Shown one piece after another: positions 43,336 to 54,898 of a stretch of 64,000 nucleotides of DNA; the first letter of the stretch is position 1, and every line of letters begins with the position of its first letter. Location of the stretch: positions 150,933,830-150,997,829 of the forward strand of contig OY740765.1 of NCBI GenBank assembly GCA_963513935.1. The letters run 5' to 3'. The position numbers and the translations under genes were made by a program. This DNA comes from Aphrophora alni. Lineage: Eukaryota > Arthropoda > Insecta > Hemiptera > Aphrophoridae. Under the pieces are notes generated by a model. That model was given only the letters and a program-made list of their open reading frames with translations, ran no database searches and was not told where the DNA came from.

Positions 43336-44415
43336 GATTATGCGAAAAAATGCACAGCGAATAAAGCGCACATATAGATATGTGCGAAGAAAGCGCATAA
43401 GGGCCAATGTGACAGTTTAGGGTAGGGGAATAAAATAAACTGTATACGTTATAATATTTTATTTATACGTTACCAGTAAATGAATACTTGGAGCTGATTG
43501 GAGGTGAGTCATCACGCAATACAATAACTCAGGTACATTTCTCCTGACCATCCACCACAATTCACCCCTTCAGGTGTGTCATCACCTAACCTAACCTAAC
43601 TCGCTTCTTCGACTACTTCGTCGAACAATGGCTGCATAATGACGAAATTCCTATTGAATTGTGGAATTGCTATGCTAGGCGACACAGGACTACGAACGCT
43701 GTGGAAGGTTGGCACAACAAAATCAACAATCTTCTTGGACAACCCAACCCAAAAATCAGAGATGTCATACTTTGTTTGAGGAGTGAAGCGGAGAAACTGA
43801 ATTTAGGTGGGGAAAAGAGGAAGAAAACTTACGTCGAGTTAGATAAGAAACTGGAAAGAACTGTGAAGAAGTATGAAGAAAATGGCAACATCTAAGCGTG
43901 TTTAAAGACAGTTTTATATCTACAGAAACTTGTCTAGACCTTCTGTCAAGAAGAAAAGCAAGACAAGAAAAGAATGCAAATAGTAAATAGATAATATTGA
44001 TGAAGCTACATTCATGCTGATTTAAAACAAGCCTATTTATACTTTAAAACTGTAAATATATGTAAAAAATTACCATTGACAAAGCTACACTTTTGCTGAT
44101 TTTGAATAAGCCTAATTATACTGATAAGACTATAAATATATTAAAAAAGTTAACATTGACGAAGCTATACTTATGCTGGTTTTAAACACGCCTGAATGAT
44201 TAAAAACTATTCAGTATTTAATCATTTAGCCAGTCCAAAGCCTGAATAAAATGTGATGGGAATCAGAAACTAATTAATTCAACTTTTATTTTCTGTGTAA
44301 CATTCATTATTTCTAAGAAGATAGGGGCAGGATTCCTTTTGTAACTCAAAAGGGGTTAAACTGTGCGCTTTCTTCGCAGTGCGCTTTTTTCGCTGTGCAC
44401 TTTTTTCACGACACC
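43336..44415 (+). mobile_element. MULE (Mutator-like) element with intact ends
   Basis: The ends are long imperfect inverted repeats. The left reads GCGAAAAAATGCACAGCGAA, then TAAAGCGCAC; the reverse complement of the right reads GTGAAAAAAGTGCACAGCGA, then AAAAAGCGCAC. A second block (TGCGAAGAAAGCGCA) is repeated on both sides. The 8-bp sequence GAACTGTG is duplicated at 43,328-43,335 and 44,416-44,423, the size expected for MULEs. The 1,080-bp unit contains the C-terminal piece of a MULE-type transposase, so it is a deleted, non-autonomous copy. Confidence 0.85.
43602..43895 (+). pseudogene. C-terminal fragment of a MULE transposase
   Basis: The frame runs RFFDYFVEQWLHNDEIPIEL (from 43,602), then WNCYARRHRTTNAVEGWHNK, INNLLGQPNPKIRDVILCL and a Lys/Glu-rich end to the stop at 43,893. 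It matches the conserved tail of insect MULE transposase-like proteins (ELWNxYxxxxRTNNxVEGWHxxxNxxxGxxHPxIxxxIxxL). The catalytic core and N-terminus are missing. The frame itself is open, so the deletion may be fairly recent. Confidence 0.75.
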
Positions 44416-45940
44416 GAACTGTGTTGGTGAGTCTAACAAATGATAATGCATTAAGTGTGAATAGGTTGAAACTTGGTAGGTGAAAACCTCAACTGCCTAA
44501 TGGGTTTTTACCAGGAAGGGAACAACACAATGGTTTCATACCTGGACTTGGCCTTTGTTTAACGCTTTGCTTGAGTTCTCCTTCCTTTCCTTAACAGCTT
44601 TTAAGTTGTTCACAAATATTATAATTTATAAGGCAAAAAAATTCAACAATTTTGAAACTTCCCAGACTCTTAATATATTTTGATTTATCTACAAAACCAA
44701 AGTTTATGCATTTATCAATAATAATAAATACAATAAAATTACTAATTAAAATAGACATTGAGAACTCTCTATCACCATTTAGATAAGTAAATAATCAATG
44801 TCTGTGATTATTGCTTCCCCTTTACTAAATACAATAATTCTTATTAAATATTAACAAGCAATAAATCAATAATAATACATAACTAAAACAAATTACTGGC
44901 TCCAAACAAAATTACTCATTTTTGAAATTTAGAAAGTTAGGGAAAACATTTTTGTATTATATCACTAGTTCTGTTTTAGCAATACCAGTGTGAAACTTTG
45001 TAAGATTACTGTTAACTACTTGTAGGTAGAATCATTTTAAAATAGTTTCCACACTGAAATTATTTTTGTAAAAAGATATAACATGTAAATTTACAAAAGA
45101 AAATGTAAAAAGGGTAAGTATATACTCAATGATTAGATACTTATATACATAACCATATTAGTGGTATATTTAGATATTATAATATAATGCAAGGAAAATA
45201 ATAGGCTACAAAAAAAAAAAAATCATGCAAAAATTGTTGTATAGACTAGCCTGGTCTTTTTAGATAGTAACTTTTGCTAAACGACTTGTTTAAAAGGGGG
45301 AAAAAGTCTACTCGAAGTAATTAAATTTTTGACACAGGGAGACCAAACATCAACATACCATAACAATACTACATAAGACATAATAATTAAATTTATTTAT
45401 AATAAAAACATTGATTATAAAGGGCTGACCTGGAATGTCCTATGATGTGTTCACCAACATAACTATACACCTCATTTAATGTTTCATTGATACCAAACCG
45501 TATAGTGTGTTGTTGCATATGTGGAGAACGTATGATTATAAGAGTAGTTCTAAAAAATCAAAATCAAACATTATTAACAATTGCAAAATATTTATGATTA
45601 TTATTTTTTTTATTTATTTTTTAAAAATTACAATGTTAACTAGGTCTGTCCGAAATGTATTAGGTTATTTTGAATATCATGAGAACAGTTAGAATGAGAA
45701 CCTGTCAGCGAATCAGCGATCTTCTTGCATATGGGTCAACAGTCATTATCTTACTGGACTATTCAGTAAGCACTGAGTCAGCATGTGTACTGTATTCACA
45801 ATGACATAGAGATTAGATCAATGAACCTGCATAAAATTTTGTCTGAAACTTGAACATTGGCCTTTGATGATGAAAAAGGCTTTCAGGGACCATTCAACGG
45901 ATGAAGTCCAGATAAAATTGTAATACAGATGCTTTAAATA

Positions 45941-45949
45941 TTATATATA

Positions 45950-46007
<58 letters not shown>
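45941..46007. repeat. (AT)n microsatellite
   Basis: An almost pure AT dinucleotide run of about 65 bp, interrupted by one AATTA near 45,951. Confidence 0.95.
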
Positions 46008-46008
<1 letters not shown>

Positions 46009-46692
46009 CGTGGGTTGTGACTAAGTACTTCTCTATCTGTTACTACATGATACTGATACTGGCCCGTATCCTGGTATTTTTAGATCAGGTAGAGCTTCCA
46101 AAATACACAATAGTAATGACATGTATACATATTTATATTATTAATTATTACATATATATATATATACTAAATCTAAACAAAAATATTTGTGTATATAATT
46201 ACTAAAATACCCATTTTTTGAACTCTGGCCTCATTAAAAAAAAAGCAGCCAATGTATACATGTAAAAATTTTTATTCTTCAACAACAAAATCTTTAGGGG
46301 TACTTTAATGTGAACTATTGTCGATATTTTTCCTTTGGTGCCTGCATAGTTATGGTAAAACGATACATTTAAGTTATCAACATAAAATTGAACTAACTTT
46401 AACGGTAATAGAAAATATATTTTTAGAACGTTGGGAAGAATTTGATATGAGAGTATTTGGGATTTCTTCAGCTATATTATATGAAATGCATATTTTCATT
46501 CTTAAGGTAAAAGAGTAAAAATATTGATATAGTAAATTATGAACTTTTTTCATCAGTACAGTTAACAGTATTATCAAATATTATGTAATAACCAAAAATG
46601 TAACTTCTTGTTTTAAATTTAAAAGTTTAAAGAATGTTTAATAATTATTAGTGATAAAAATTATGACTGTTTTAAAGAAAACTGCATGCAAC

Positions 46693-46720
46693 AAAAAAAA
46701 AAAAAAAAAAAAAAAAAAAA
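46693..46720. repeat. Poly(A) run, 28 bp
   Basis: An uninterrupted A28, followed by C and A7. It might be the tail of an old retroposed sequence, but no body or target duplication could be identified. Confidence 0.9.
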
Positions 46721-49352
46721 CAAAAAAACTACAAATACCGAACAAGCTGTGCCAGTTTATGAGGTTTTACCTGTTATCTCATAGATAGCATTCAGAGTCA
46801 CTTCTGTCAAATTACAGATCTTTCTAACTTCAAAGAAATGACCTATAAAACCATTTGCCGAAATGACATAGAGGAACAAACTTCTTTCCTATAACCATGT
46901 ATTTTTACACAAACCATATGATCAATGTCAGTATTAAATCTGAGCTCACGTCTGCGTGATGAGTTTAGTACTTGTTGAACCAAGTGAGGTAATTAAATTT
47001 GATTGTTAATTCTGTCTTTTTTCAATTTTAAAATTTCTTAGCAGACGTGACCAAATTTATATTAGGGGTAAAATGATTAGCATGATAATTAGTAATCGTC
47101 TATTCATACTTTTATTGCTGATTAGAGCCCACCACAAAATAAAGTAGTCTATTCAACTACTTCATTAACTCTTAACAGTGACAAAGTTTTAAGGATAGAT
47201 TACATTAACTAGTAACACAATGTTAAGGTTATACAATTGATACTCATTACATGCATAGGTAATATTGACAACCGCTGATTAATTTGTTAGAAAAATATTA
47301 TCAAGATAGCATCATATCTGAGAACATCTTTTTGTGAAAACAAAAATATAATATATTAATACCATCATAATTGTTAGTTACAATAAGCAGATTCATACTT
47401 CTCTAACTGATCCAGGCTTAGAGCTTATCATACATAGTGGCCATTCATAGACAATTTTGCAATTCCATGTTATTTCCCTGTCGATATTTGGTAATTCCCG
47501 GAAAAATGAAATAGACCATTATGAGAAGGCACAATTATAGTTACAAGTTTGTATTTATGATGTTTTTGTTTTGGTAAAATTTAACCCTTTAACTGAATCA
47601 CATTTTATTTCTAGCCGTTGTTGTAAGAAATATGGAGACACCTAAAGTTAAAAGTGTTAAAGAAGTTACGCTGTGCGACAAAAAGGACAATGCTATTGAA
47701 AACCCATTACTTATTTCATTAATTTTCTGCAAAATGTAATGTGTATAAATCTATCGTACTCAATTGCTATTAATTTTTGCTAATAAATGCTTAGGGTTAC
47801 ATTAAGAAACAGATACATTAACCTACAAATATTTTGAATAGCAACACAATACATGAACTTGTTCTTATTTTTAATATGTATATAAGACAAGAGACTATCT
47901 TCTGGACTACATATTAGGCTATGTGAAAAGAAAAAGTGAATTTGTTTGAAACGATTAACAAATATTAAGACAATTATTATTTACAGTTATTACAAAAACG
48001 TTATTTACAAATGTAATTTACTAAAATTTTACAAAAATCATTAAAGCTAATGTATAAACAAAAACAAACATAAAATTACAAACGGGGAAGAAAACTTCAA
48101 GATATGGCCAAAATATTTCTTTTTCCTTGTTTAAGACGAAAAACATCTTATTCCAAATTTGATAATTGGTCCACTGCCTTAGGATTTATAGTACTGGGAA
48201 AGACAGAGAGAAGTTATTCAGAAAATCATTTAAAACATGGATCAAATGATTCAAAACAGGTATTTACATAAAAAAAAAATCACATAAATTTCTCTATACT
48301 AAGTAAATGTTTAAATGGAAAATTGTAAAGCAAATGATTCTAATCTAATCATATCTAATACTTCTTTAAATGTTTCTAAAAGTATGACGGTACAGTATTT
48401 CTACTAAATACTAAATAATAAATAAAGTATACGTGAGAAGTCTAATATTCTATAGAAATAATAAAACTATCTAAAATACATAAATTTTATTAATCTTAAT
48501 TTACAACGTTTTGGTTAGCGCACTGATTTTCTCTCCTTGCTTCGGCTATCATCTTAGTTTTTTTTGCTTCCAAATCCATTCTTTCTTGTGCTGCACATTT
48601 TCTCTCTCTTTCCATTTTGTCTTTATCACTGGACTCCTTCTTCATCATATGTTCAGTGTATCGTGCATGTGTGTTTTGGCAGCATGAATCATTTCTTTGC
48701 TGATGTCAACAGCCTCTAGTCACAACTAAACCCCACCCACCATACTCATAACATCATACACTTGCCTGAGCGTATAAGGCTCTCCTCTTTTTGATTTTCA
48801 ATAATGCATTCAGAGTTGATAGAAAATCCTCTCTCTACTAATGCATTTCCTTGTGACAGTATCATTGTGCACTTTATAAAATCGGCAAGTTCTCGAAACG
48901 TATCGCCTCCAAAAAAATCAAGAAGTTTCAGAAAAATATATCTAGGGGCTGTTTATTTATTCTGTAAATTTTGCACTGGTTGCTAGTATCGTGTGTGGAA
49001 AATGCTTGATGATACTGTCACTTGATGATATCTGCTTTGCCTCCAGTCATCCAAAGTTTCCCAAAAAGTTGCCAAGCCAAAATGTCAGCCGCTTTTCTGC
49101 TAGTATTATATTGTGACCAATGATTGCAGGATCCAAGCAGGAAATGGTCTTTGTCAATTTGTACTTCAACGGCGACCTGTCAATTATTTTTGTAATCAAA
49201 GGGTTTTCTGCTTCTTTGCCGCAATTGTAACTTTTCAAGGTCAGATGATTTGGCGTCCCTTATTGTAAGTCCAATATCAATATACTTTGCAGAGAGAAGA
49301 TTGTCAGGTTTTGATAAATCTATCTTCTCCATTGATCGTTCCGCTTTGTTAA

Positions 49353-50826
49353 GGGGAGGCGGTAGTCTAAAAAAAAATTTTGCCATTTTTCTTTTATATG
49401 TTTGTATGAAAGTAGAACTTTTTCTGAATAGAATGATATATAATAAGTATACTTTGTATGAGTATTTCATTACTCAAATAAATATTATAAGTACCTCTGC
49501 ATCGGTAGAGGTTTGAAAGCCGGACAAATGCTTTGTGGCATAATGAACCTACCTCAGCCACCAACTAAGTTTTTAGTATACACAGAGTTACTAAGAAAAG
49601 GAACTGAATCAGTTGTTACCAAATCAATGAGGAATGCTGAAGAAGAAAATAAACTTTCTCAAAATGATGAAGATCCTAGAGACATTTCAGATGCTTTAGA
49701 TGGAACATGGCGGAAGCGAGGTTTTAAATCTCTCAATGGTGTTGTTACTTTTACAAGTGTTGGTACAGGCAAAGTAATAGATGTAGAAGTTCTCACAAAA
49801 TACTGCTTGTGCCTTTATACTGCTTATAGCCATGATTCAAACTGTACAACTAATTATCAAGGATCAAGTGGCGGAATGGAGGGAGCCAGGGAGTTGAGAT
49901 TTTCAACAGGTCTATCTCATAGCATAATGTTAGATATGTAAATTTCCTAGGTGATGGTGATACTAATTAATAGCTATAATACCATTGTTAATCCCTATGG
50001 AAACAAAGAAATTAAAAAATTAGAATGTGTGGGTCATGTCCAAAAAAGAATGGGAGCAAGATTGAGGAAGATGAAAAAGGAAAAGGCAAAAGAAAAACTT
50101 TCAGATAATCTTTCACTAGGCGGTAAAAATAGACTAACTGATGCTAAGATTGATCAACTACAATCTTATAATGACAAAGCTATTAGACAAAATGTTTCAG
50201 ACTTGCAAGCCATGACACAATCTGTATGGGCTACATACTTCCATAAACTTTCAACCGATGACAACGTCTCGACTATGAACTGATACGCCGCGCTTAAAAA
50301 CTATTAGTGACTATGAAAGGCAGGCCAGGAGAGCTAACAGGTTGAAGAAAAAAATAATTGAAGAAGATTTTGATAAAAATCCAATTTTGACCCAGGAATG
50401 TACTAATTTGTAAGTTGTAATCCTAACCTAACCTGAGTTTTATAGTTTTTCGCATTTCTCCGAAAGTTTGTATTTTTTGCAATTAAGGAACATTTTCTCA
50501 GAAAGTAATAATTGTCTAAATTTATTGAAATTTTTACACAGTCATACACCCACACTAACACATATGCTGAGTTTTTCTTATTAAAAAATAATAATATTTA
50601 CATACTTTAAAAAAATTAAATACATTCAATATTTAAAATTTTAAACACTACTTAGTAAAATATTTATTTATAACAGATTTTTTAGATATAGGTACTCAAA
50701 AAAAACTCAGGATATGTACCAAAGGTGAATATTACTCCAAAAAAAATTTCAAAGTGATTGCTCAAATGGATTGTGAGAAAATGTTCCTTATGTTAACATG
50801 TAGCAGTATAGAGATTCCGCCTCCAC
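49353..50826 (+). mobile_element. Kolobok-like element inserted at TTAA
   Basis: The termini are imperfect inverted repeats: left GGGGAGGCGGTAGTCT, right (reverse complement) GTGGAGGCGGAATCTC. Both are flanked by TTAA (49,349-49,352 and 50,827-50,830). Removing the element and one TTAA restores the reading of the surrounding hAT-like gene (NSNVL then NKAERSMEK) exactly in frame, which fixes the boundaries. TTAA targets are known for piggyBac and Kolobok; the transposase inside is not piggyBac. Confidence 0.85.
49508..50413 (+). pseudogene. Mutator-like-domain (Kolobok-type) transposase, internally deleted
   Basis: The frame starts GLKAGQMLCGIMNLPQPPTK (49,508), continues DALDGTWRKRGFKSLNGVVT, YQGSSGGMEGARELRF, shifts frame near 49,930 at RYVNFLGDGDTN, then reads VNPYGNKEIKKLECVGHVQK, RMGARLRKMKKEKAKEKLSD, VWATYFHKLSTDD. 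These motifs (DGTWxxRG, SSGGME, LGDGD, LECxGHVxKRMGxRLR, FHKLSTD) are those of the insect proteins annotated as Mutator-like transposase domain. After FHKLSTDD the chain jumps to a C-terminal RRANRLKKKIIEEDFDK, so the middle of the C-terminal half is deleted. The flanking TTAA argues for the Kolobok superfamily; the family naming is from memory. Confidence 0.75.
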
Positions 50827-51735
50827 TTAAGGACATTGCTATTCACAATTCTTGCCATTAACAAGTGGAGTAAGAAAACCAGTTCACCGTACAGAAAGGG
50901 TCCCATTGGTTGATCAGTTTGGAATTCTTTTAGGAAAGTTTCCAACTTTGATGCTATTGATGAGAAAAATGCCAGTTTCTGTGCTAGCATATTGTCTCTC
51001 ATTTTGTCCTTTTCAATTGTAAAATTTCTGAATTAGGTGTTTTTCTGTTCTTTTCAACCAAATTGATATATTTTTTCAAATAAGGCAATATAAATAGTCC
51101 CCGAGTTGCCACACACCCGCTTTCGACCCTTATCACGGCACAGAACTTAAATGAAAAAATGTCAAACCCTATATAATGAGTGTAGTCTCATCTTCAGGCT
51201 GGCGAGTCTTTAAATAAATAATACAAACCATGTAAAAATACTATTACACCACAGCCTGTCTTCTTCGTGCCGGTTTTGAACTCTAAATGCACTGTATGAA
51301 GCCCAGAGCTACCATTAAGAAAGTAGGGCTCTCTGGCGTGTCGTGTAATTCAAGCTGAAGATCTGATAACAACTTTAAATTGACATTTGGCCCATCTATG
51401 GAAATATAAATAATTTTTTTTAAGGTTCTCTGTAGATACAGCTTTTTTATACCATTAAGCAAATCCGCTGCTGCCAAATGACCAAGAAAGACGGAAAAAA
51501 AATCTTGTTGTTTGAAATTTATTTGGGTTAAAAAAACGGACATGCAGGTCTATCTGCTGCCTCTAAGAGACCTTGTACATTGCTTCGTCAAAACATATAA
51601 CAATATAAGTGGAGTCTTTTAATAACTTTTTAAGCTGCCTCTGGAAATAGTGCCCTAATCCAAACAGCACAGTGTATGTTAATTTTCTTCTCTGTATTTT
51701 CAATTTTGCGGCAATGGCACTGTCTGGGAACTATA

Positions 51736-53775
51736 GGTTAAAGTTCAATATATGTGTTGCAGTTCGAAAGATATACGATTCATCACTATTTGCAAACACC
51801 AAAATACTTCAGATTTTATAACAGATTCCACTAGCAGGTACTGTTTAAGGACAGGTGATTTAGTATTAGAACATTAGCATTTACTATTTCATGTTGTGAC
51901 AAGTCGTTGTTGGATCAATATATAAATCTACTAGGTACTACCTGACTGTAGTAAATAGAGGGAGCTGGCTGAGACTCCCATTGCAGTAACTATTGTGACT
52001 GCAAGAATTTCTTTTATTTAACGGACATGTTTAAAAAAAAATATATTGCAATTTGAAGACAATTTTCTTGGCTCTTAGAATTTAATTTGCTATACATTGT
52101 TATTTGAATCCAAGTCACAATTTATAAGTAATTCAATCTAGAATAATTCCGTTTATTGTGAACTAATTATCTATGAGATTTATAAAGCATACAAAAATAG
52201 CTCAGTACATATATTAAATGACCATTTGAACTTCCAATCGAACATGATCTATGATACAGCAATGCGAGCGGAAGATAATGGCAAGCATCGGGCAAACGCG
52301 AAAGATACTGGAAGATACCCATGTCAACGACAGTATGCACAAGTCGCGGTATTAGAAAATGCCAGATGACAATCAATCTTATGATTTTTTAAATTTACTT
52401 TGTAGTGTTTATTTAAATCTGCTACATACTTTAATTATAAACAACCTGAATCAAACAAAACATAAACTGAATCATACACAAGCAAGAATTACATATCTAT
52501 ATTAGAACACGGCCTGGGGCACAAGATGCAGAGCAGCCAGCTGGTCGCTTGTCACACATGCGCTTTCGCTACCACGAGGCATCAATCATCTTCTTGTATG
52601 TCTTACGTCTTTCAACATGATGTCTGACACGTTTTCTTTTCTTGTGATCTCTTTCCGAAAATTAAAATGTGAAATTTTAAAAGGTCTTTAAGGTTAAATA
52701 TGACCTAAATTTAACGTGTGTGTGAGTTCTACAAATATCTTGCAAAATTATGTAATAAAAAAAGGGTTTTTCAAAATGATAAAATGTCTCAAAGCTTCGT
52801 AATGCCGTCAAAATCTAACACAAATTCGAGAACCATCATTCTCTGATCCAGGTAATAAAAAAAAATCATTTCATTTAGTAAGATAAATTTCAATGAAAGA
52901 AATTTCTATAATCTGAGTTTGCTATCTTATATGCATTGTATTTTGGGTTATGCTGTAAGATTTTATATAAGTATTCTTTTCATTTCATTGATTAAAGTCT
53001 GTTAAATAATTAGTTTTGTTTCAGTCCAAAAATTATTGTAATTCAAATTTATAACACAGTTAGAAATATTTTTGTAATACAGCCTGATGTAAAATCTTTT
53101 TTGTAACATAACTTTGTGTTACTTGAAATGTGCAAAGCCTAACATGAAACTTAAACTTTAATTTAAAACATGAAAAACGAAGTTTTTTCTGCCTTACTAA
53201 TGTCTTTTGTTTTGTTTTTTTTAATGCAGTTCTAAAACTGGTCAAAGAAAGGGACTCTGATCTTCAGTTTTCAGGCTTTAACTAAAATTTCCATTGAACT
53301 TATTGTGTTGAAGAACAAAGGCTTTAATGTATTTTGTGTTTGCCAGTCATCAGGACTTATGAATTTTGTCAATACATGGATGACTTTAAAGACAAAAATT
53401 TAATTGTCATTTTATGTGAAATGTGAAAATAGAATAAGGCAAATCATACTCAATGTTATATATATATATATATTTCGGATGGACTGCATGCAAAATTTTT
53501 GACCCTACGACCCCAAAGGGGTCCTTTCAAAATTCAACCATTGTTTGAGAGACGTCTCAAACAATAAATCTTTTTTGTTAAAAATTAAAATTTCTGTGTA
53601 ATTACATTTTCATAAAATAAAATTCTAAAGATGTTTTCTGCTAAATTTTGATTTTAGCTTATAAAATTATGTGATTTTTTGGGGGGTAAATTTAACATAA
53701 GTAATTATTGTAATTTTGTATAACGGGGAGGGTCAGTCGATTTTTCTTTAGGAGAGGGAATTCTTTAGCAATTTA

Positions 53776-53820
<45 letters not shown>
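51736..53820. other. AT-rich stretch, no gene recognised
   Basis: The left part may contain the lost N-terminus of the hAT-like gene. A GC-richer patch lies at 52,510-52,600. Two adjacent perfect hairpins lie at 53,509-53,564, and TA microsatellites at 53,458-53,472 and 53,781-53,820. Confidence 0.45.
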
Positions 53821-53823
<3 letters not shown>

Positions 53824-54691
53824 TAGAACCCCTCAAACTCGACACAATGTGGACTTTAAGGTTGTCGAGTTTGGGGGTTGTCGAGTTTTAGGGAACTTTG
53901 ATATTTAATAGTTAGGCTTGCAACAAATACTTTAAATAACTGTACATTTATTGATTATCAATGATTACACGTTTATTGCAAAAAAGTCCCTGCCTGACAA
54001 CAACAAAAATAGTGTGTTCAATCACACATTAAAATGAAATTTATCGATGGGTCAAATGAGATTTTAAAAGTATTGGCCTTGTACAATAGGCTCAGTAAAC
54101 TAAAAAGGCTTCTGTAATAAAATTTACAGTAAAGTCTAGAGTAAAAAAAATGCGGAAATAACACTATTCTTGGAAATAACACGGTCCAATATAAATGCTA
54201 TAAATTGAACTGCTGATCGCATATAATTAAGAGTCGGGTCATTTTTTTCACCTGGTTAAGATCTTTATTACAAAACTTGAATCATAGTTCTACGACGCTC
54301 CGTTGAATTGTTATGACAAAAGACTTGCCGCTTACTTTTAATGGAATCGGTGCTAATGACCGGTAGCATCCGGGTGGGTAGGCGCTTGGGTTCACAACAA
54401 TATGAATATTTTGACAACACATGATTGGGGCTATCCCGGTCTACCTGGACCCTTTATCTTTAACTTTGGCCTTTACTATACAGTAGGATTAGAAAGTGGC
54501 TAGACAAAGGAGCAACCCTCACAGCCATATAAACAAAAGTGACAAGCCTCAACCTCCCAGCATCTGGCAGGCGCACATGGCGTAAAACAATGCAGTGAAT
54601 GACCTTGGAAATCCCATGCTCCTGGCCACTGGCCCTGTCGAGTTTGACGGAATGTCGAGTTTGAGGGGGTCGAGTTTGAGGGGTTCTACTG
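53821..54691 (+). mobile_element. Tigger/pogo-type non-autonomous element in a TA repeat
   Basis: Left end CAGTAGAACCCCTCAAACTC; right end GAGTTTGAGGGGTTCTACTG. These are perfect inverted copies over 20 bp, flanked by TA, the element sitting inside a (TA)n tract. The motif TTGTCGAGTTTG is repeated just inside both ends. The outermost CAGTAGAACC is shared with the element at 13,880. It is 871 bp long with no transposase frame. Confidence 0.9.
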
Positions 54692-54898
54692 TATATGTAT
54701 ATATATATATATATGTATTTTTGGGAGGGGGCATATAAATAAAATGTACACGTTCAATACTTTTCTTTAAGTAATATATTGATTCTTTTGTTTATTGTAA
54801 ATGGTTCAATCAGATTTTTGTCTTTTTTTAACTTTAGATATTTTAGCTGACATGTGCCACCAAAAAACGGTCCACCACACGTCCATTTTCACATCGCA

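Larger units (their letters stand above)
44424..48495. other. Four-kilobase AT-rich stretch, no gene recognised
   Basis: No protein, RNA gene or transposon end was recognised on either strand. It contains a dinucleotide microsatellite and an A28 run, listed separately. A short frame at 46,318-46,518 has no motif. Confidence 0.5.
48496..51735 (-). pseudogene. hAT-like transposase pseudogene, interrupted
   Basis: From 51,735 downward on the minus strand: AKLKIQRRKLTYTVLFGLGH, LLKDSTYIVICFDEAMYKVS, DGPNVNLKLLSDLQLELHDT, GSSGLHTVHLEFKTGTKKTG, then DNMLAQKLAFFSSIASKLET, FLKEFQTDQPMGPFLY, and after a foreign insertion KIDLSKPDNLLSAKYIDIGL, then a C-terminal charged part ending RRENQCANQNVVN at 48,496. 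This order and motif set belongs to a family of insect proteins related to hAT transposases (long RNase H-like domain, SMDGPNVN motif). Stops and shifts are scattered through it. A Kolobok-like element interrupts it at 49,353-50,826. I could not recognise an N-terminal BED finger upstream of 51,735. Confidence 0.7.

Noticed and set aside
43582..43600. CCTAA repeats as a telomeric seed
   Set aside because: Only three CCTAA units occur, inside a transposon; too short to mean anything.
51180..51215. CTGAAGATGAG on the minus strand, first taken as a second hammerhead/Penelope-like motif
   Set aside because: The same bases encode part of the hAT-like pseudogene (KDSPA followed by a stop and R-DYTHY), continuous with similarity on both sides, so no separate RNA motif is needed.
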